DNA of 64,000 nucleotides from Treponema denticola. Lineage in GTDB: Bacteria; Spirochaetota; Spirochaetia; Treponematales; Treponemataceae. The notes beneath the pieces were generated by a model. The model made no database searches and was not told the origin of the DNA. It saw nothing but the letters and a program-made list of their open reading frames with translations. The stretch is from positions 2,790,001-2,854,000 of the forward strand of contig NZ_CP038800.1 in assembly GCF_024400535.1 (NCBI RefSeq), in the 5' to 3' direction. The position numbers and the translations under genes were made by a program. Below are positions 61,219 through 64,000 of this stretch, one piece after another (position 1 is the stretch's first letter; each line of letters opens with the position of its first letter).

Positions 61219-62730
61219 ATGGAAAATATAAATAAAGAATGTCATAAACACGTAACCCATGAAGAGCTTTCAGATCGGGCCAAACAGCTTTGGGCCGATT
61301 TAAAGGGCAAAACCTTAACCCCTAAAGAAAGGGCTCAGATTCCTATTCAGGAAATGCCTACCCTCGATCCCCATAAAAGAGCCTCATTGATGAATGAAGT
61401 TGCCATGGGCTACACCGATGAACAGGCCCGCATTGAGGCGGAAAGATGCTTAAACTGCAAAAACAAGCCCTGCGTTAAAGGCTGCCCCGTAGGTATACCG
61501 ATTCCTGAATTTATTGCCGAAATCCAAAAAGGCGATTATAAAAAGGCTGTCGATATTATAAAAACAACAAACCTCTTACCTGCAATTTGCGGACGCGTTT
61601 GTCCACAAGAAAAGCAGTGCCAGGCTTTTTGTACTGTAGGTAAGATGCTCAAATCCACGGAACAGGCTGTAGCCATCGGCCGTCTTGAACGCTTTGTCGC
61701 CGACTGGGAAAGAAACAATAATAAGATTACCATTCCGCCCGTTGCTCCCGAAACCGGAAAAAAAGTTGCTATCATCGGTTCAGGCCCTGCCGGTTTGACC
61801 GTTGCAGCAGATGTCCGCAGGGAAGGCCACTCGGTAACCGTCTTTGAAGCCTTTCACAAAACAGGCGGCGTTATGGTTTACGGAATCCCCGAATTCCGCT
61901 TGCCGAAAGAAATCGTTGCAAAGGAAGTCGAAAACCTCGAAAAGATGGGCGTTGAATTCAAAACCAACTTCTTGGTAGGAAGAACCGAGACTCTTGAGCA
62001 GCTTTTAAAAGAAGACGGATATGATGCCGCCTTTATCGGAACCGGTGCCGGTCTTCCCAAATTTATGGGAATTGAAGGCGAAAACCTCATCGGTGTTTTT
62101 AGCGCAAACGAGTATTTGACAAGGGCTAACCTCATGAAAGCCTATGATGCAACACACTCCGATACCCCTCTTTATGAGGCTGAAACCTTGGCCGTAATCG
62201 GAGGCGGAAACGTTGCTATGGATGCTGCCAGAATGGGCTACCGCCTTGGCTGTAAAAAAGTCTACTGTATTTACCGCCGAACCCGTGCAGAAATGCCGGC
62301 CCGAATCGAAGAAGTTGCCCACGCCGAGGAAGAAGGCGTAGAGTTCTGCTTCCTTCAAAACCCCACAAAAATAATCGGAGATAAAGAAGGAAAGGTTTGC
62401 GCAATAGAAGTTTTAGACTATGAATTGGGCGAACCCGATGAGTCAGGCAGAAGAAAGCCTGTAGCAAAACCCGGAACAGAGCACCAAATAAAGGTAGATG
62501 CCGTAATTGTTGCCCTCGGAAACGACTCAAACCCCCTTATGTCTCAAACAAGTCATGGCTTGGAAGTTACCAAAAAAGGAAATATCGTCGTTGACGAAAA
62601 CCAAAAAACCTCAATCGAAGGAGTTTGGGCAGGAGGCGACATTGTTTTAGGTGCCGCTACCGTAATTCTTGCAATGGGTGAAGGCCGAAAAGCCGCTGCT
62701 GCAATAAATGAGTATCTAAAGACAAAATAA
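61219..62730 (+). CDS. nfnB: NfnB: glutamate-synthase-like NADPH-binding large subunit
   Basis: A 503-residue protein. N-terminal cysteines bind two [4Fe-4S] clusters (CLNCKNKPCVKGCPVGIPIP and GRVCPQEKQCQAFCTVG). FAD- and NADP-binding Rossmann folds follow (KKVAIIGSGPAGLTVAADV, TLAVIGGGNVAMDAARMGYR), and the protein ends in the conserved GVWAGGDIVLGAATVILAMGEGRKAA. Stand-alone copies are often named GltA/GltD, but no glutamate synthase large subunit is nearby and the NfnA neighbour makes NfnB the better name. GGAG ribosome site. Confidence 0.9.
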   Translation: MENINKECHKHVTHEELSDRAKQLWADLKGKTLTPKERAQIPIQEMPTLDPHKRASLMNEVAMGYTDEQARIEAERCLNCKNKPCVKGCPVGIPIPEFIAEIQKGDYKKAVDIIKTTNLLPAICGRVCPQEKQCQAFCTVGKMLKSTEQAVAIGRLERFVADWERNNNKITIPPVAPETGKKVAIIGSGPAGLTVAADVRREGHSVTVFEAFHKTGGVMVYGIPEFRLPKEIVAKEVENLEKMGVEFKTNFLVGRTETLEQLLKEDGYDAAFIGTGAGLPKFMGIEGENLIGVFSANEYLTRANLMKAYDATHSDTPLYEAETLAVIGGGNVAMDAARMGYRLGCKKVYCIYRRTRAEMPARIEEVAHAEEEGVEFCFLQNPTKIIGDKEGKVCAIEVLDYELGEPDESGRRKPVAKPGTEHQIKVDAVIVALGNDSNPLMSQTSHGLEVTKKGNIVVDENQKTSIEGVWAGGDIVLGAATVILAMGEGRKAAAAINEYLKTK

Positions 62731-62761
62731 TAGTTTATTTACTGATAGTTTAAATAAAAAA

Positions 62762-62800
62762 ACGCCCTGTAAGATTTTATATCTACAGGGTGTTTTTTTT
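62762..62800. terminator. Bidirectional terminator between nfnB and rny
   Basis: ACGCCCTGTA pairs with TACAGGGTGT (one G-T pair) across a 14-base AT-rich loop and runs into eight T bases. The A-rich side serves the convergent rny gene. Confidence 0.8.
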
Positions 62801-62813
62801 AAGCTTATAAAAA

Positions 62814-64000
62814 CTAGCGGGCGTATTCTACGATACGCGTTTCGCGTATAAGGGTTACGCGGATTCTTCCGGGGTACTGCAAATCGTTTTCGATTTTTTT
62901 TGCAATGTCCCGAGCCAAAATCTTGGTATCGGCATCGGAAATCTTTTCGTTGTTGATAACAACCCGTAATTCCCTTCCGGCTTGGATTGCGTAAGCTTTT
63001 TCAACTCCGCTAAAGCCTTCAGCCAGCTGTTCAAGGTTTTCAAGCCGCTTAACATAGTTATCCATAGTTTCGCGTCTTGCACCCGGTCTTGCAGCCGAAA
63101 TTGCATCTGCAATCTGTACGATTACCGATTCAACGCAGGTAGGCTCTATATCATTGTGGTGAGCTCCTACGGCATTGACAACCCTCGGATCTTCATTGAT
63201 CCTCTTTGCAAGCTCCATTCCTATTTCGGCATGGTTTTTATCGGAATCGGTTTCTGCTCCCTTTCCGATATCATGCAGTAAGGCACCGCGTTTTGCGATT
63301 TCGACATTTGCACCGATTTCGCTTGCAATCATTCCTGCGATTATGGCTACTTCTTTAGAATGCTGAAGTACGTTTTGCCCATAGCTTGTTCTAAAATAAA
63401 GCCTTCCCAAGGCCCTTACGCCTTCTTGGTTCATGTTATGGATGCCGAGGTCGAATAGAACCTTTTCTCCTTCTTCATAAACCTTTTGCGAAATTTCTCT
63501 GGTTACCTTTTGCACAATTTCTTCAATACGAGCCGGATGAATTCGGCCGTCAAGAATCAATCTCTCCAAGGCAACCCTCGCAATTTCTTTGCGCACAGGG
63601 TCGAAACAAGATACTACAACAGCTTCAGGGGTATCGTCGATTATTATGTCTACACCGGTAAGAGTTTCCAAGGCTCGGATATTGCGGCCTTCGCGGCCGA
63701 TAATCCTTCCTTTCATCTCATCGCTGGGCAAGCTGACCGTTGAGACAGTAATGTCGCTCGCCGTTTCCGTTGCAAGACGCTGGATCGTCGTAATCAGAAT
63801 ATCCTGTGCTTTTTTTTCTGCCGTCAGCTGAGCTTCTTGTTCTATCTTATTTATAATAGTAACCGCATCATGCTTTGCTTCAGTTTCCAAGTCACGGATA
63901 ATCAAATCCTTTGCCTGCTGCTGGGTCAAACCGGAAATTCTTTCCAGCTCTTCCCTGTATCTTTCTTCTTCGCCGCTTAAAAATTCAGTCCTCTCATCAA
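62814..64000 (-). CDS. rny: Ribonuclease Y, C-terminal part (start beyond the right edge)
   Basis: About 395 residues are visible and the frame is open to the window end (TEFLSGEEERYREELERIS is still coiled-coil), so the start and membrane anchor lie outside. The KH domain shows MKGRIIGREGRNIRALE, with DTPEAVVVSCFDPVRKEIA following. The HD domain shows GALLHDIGKGAETD (metal-binding His-Asp) and HHNDIEP. It ends RVTLIRETRIVEYAR, the usual RNase Y terminus. It is the membrane-bound endonuclease that starts mRNA decay. A TTG at 63927-63929 is internal, not the start. Confidence 0.95.
   Translation of the reverse strand, partial: DERTEFLSGEEERYREELERISGLTQQQAKDLIIRDLETEAKHDAVTIINKIEQEAQLTAEKKAQDILITTIQRLATETASDITVSTVSLPSDEMKGRIIGREGRNIRALETLTGVDIIIDDTPEAVVVSCFDPVRKEIARVALERLILDGRIHPARIEEIVQKVTREISQKVYEEGEKVLFDLGIHNMNQEGVRALGRLYFRTSYGQNVLQHSKEVAIIAGMIASEIGANVEIAKRGALLHDIGKGAETDSDKNHAEIGMELAKRINEDPRVVNAVGAHHNDIEPTCVESVIVQIADAISAARPGARRETMDNYVKRLENLEQLAEGFSGVEKAYAIQAGRELRVVINNEKISDADTKILARDIAKKIENDLQYPGRIRVTLIRETRIVEYAR

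Noticed and set aside
1-64000. tRNA, rRNA, tmRNA, riboswitch or CRISPR elements
   Set aside because: The intergenic gaps were read for cloverleaf-like folds, direct repeats and known leader motifs; none could be supported.

Overview
The window looks like a stretch of an oral spirochaete chromosome, very probably Treponema denticola or a close relative. The evidence is an Msp/Tpr-family major outer sheath protein gene (13366-15078, minus), an OppA lipoprotein and a block of flagellar export genes nearby, lipoproteins with spirochaete-style lipoboxes, AT-rich DNA, and many TTGACx-17-TAnnnT promoters. No tRNA, rRNA, CRISPR array or intact insertion sequence was seen.

Left part (1-8.3 kb, minus strand): the 5' portion of a large gene that I think encodes the long treponemal GreA-type elongation factor, a TPR protein, oppA, and flhA-flhB-fliR-fliQ. 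The flagellar block has its own promoter in front of fliQ. fliP, the usual partner, is not present. Next (8.3-15.1 kb, minus) come three tandem 539-residue AAA-ATPase-like/PD-(D/E)XK proteins, two of which share 1,134 bp of identical DNA, then msp.

Region 15.1-18.6 kb is a scar-rich accessory patch around rpoZ-miaA. It holds a decayed flhA fragment, an intact antitoxin-like gene with an internally deleted VapC/PIN toxin, a KilA-N domain relic, a small membrane protein and a Fic protein. From 18.8 to 30.4 kb are ptsN, a large unrecognised helical protein, a four-gene minus-strand operon (dual cyclic-nucleotide-domain regulator, periplasmic protein, DUF192 lipoprotein, phosphofructokinase), an M20 peptidase, a KamA-family radical SAM enzyme, a sigma factor and a U32 peptidase-family protein.

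Region 30.4-37.3 kb (plus) holds a chemoreceptor, then an apparent operon: an Fe-ADH-fold protein that has lost its metal ligands, an SpoU methyltransferase, a lipoprotein, hutI and a cyclodeaminase. The minus strand from 42.5 back to 37.3 kb has thyX, KtrB/KtrA potassium uptake, a PAS-like membrane protein and threonine aldolase. A TetR regulator, a previously uncalled 47-residue small protein with complete expression signals, murB and cysS follow. The 46.3-49.2 kb cluster is an ECF sigma factor, an anti-sigma factor and an IPT/transglutaminase-like protein that lacks the catalytic cysteine. A second potassium system (TrkH/TrkA), addB-addA, a nucleophile-less alpha/beta hydrolase, ferritin, NfnAB and the 3' part of rny complete the window.

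The most distinctive observations are: a set of genes whose -10 box lies exactly six bases before the ATG (candidate leaderless mRNAs); the 47-aa small protein; three apparent pseudoenzymes; the flhA relic beside msp; and gene conversion within the AAA array. All identifications come from reading the sequence; no database search was run.
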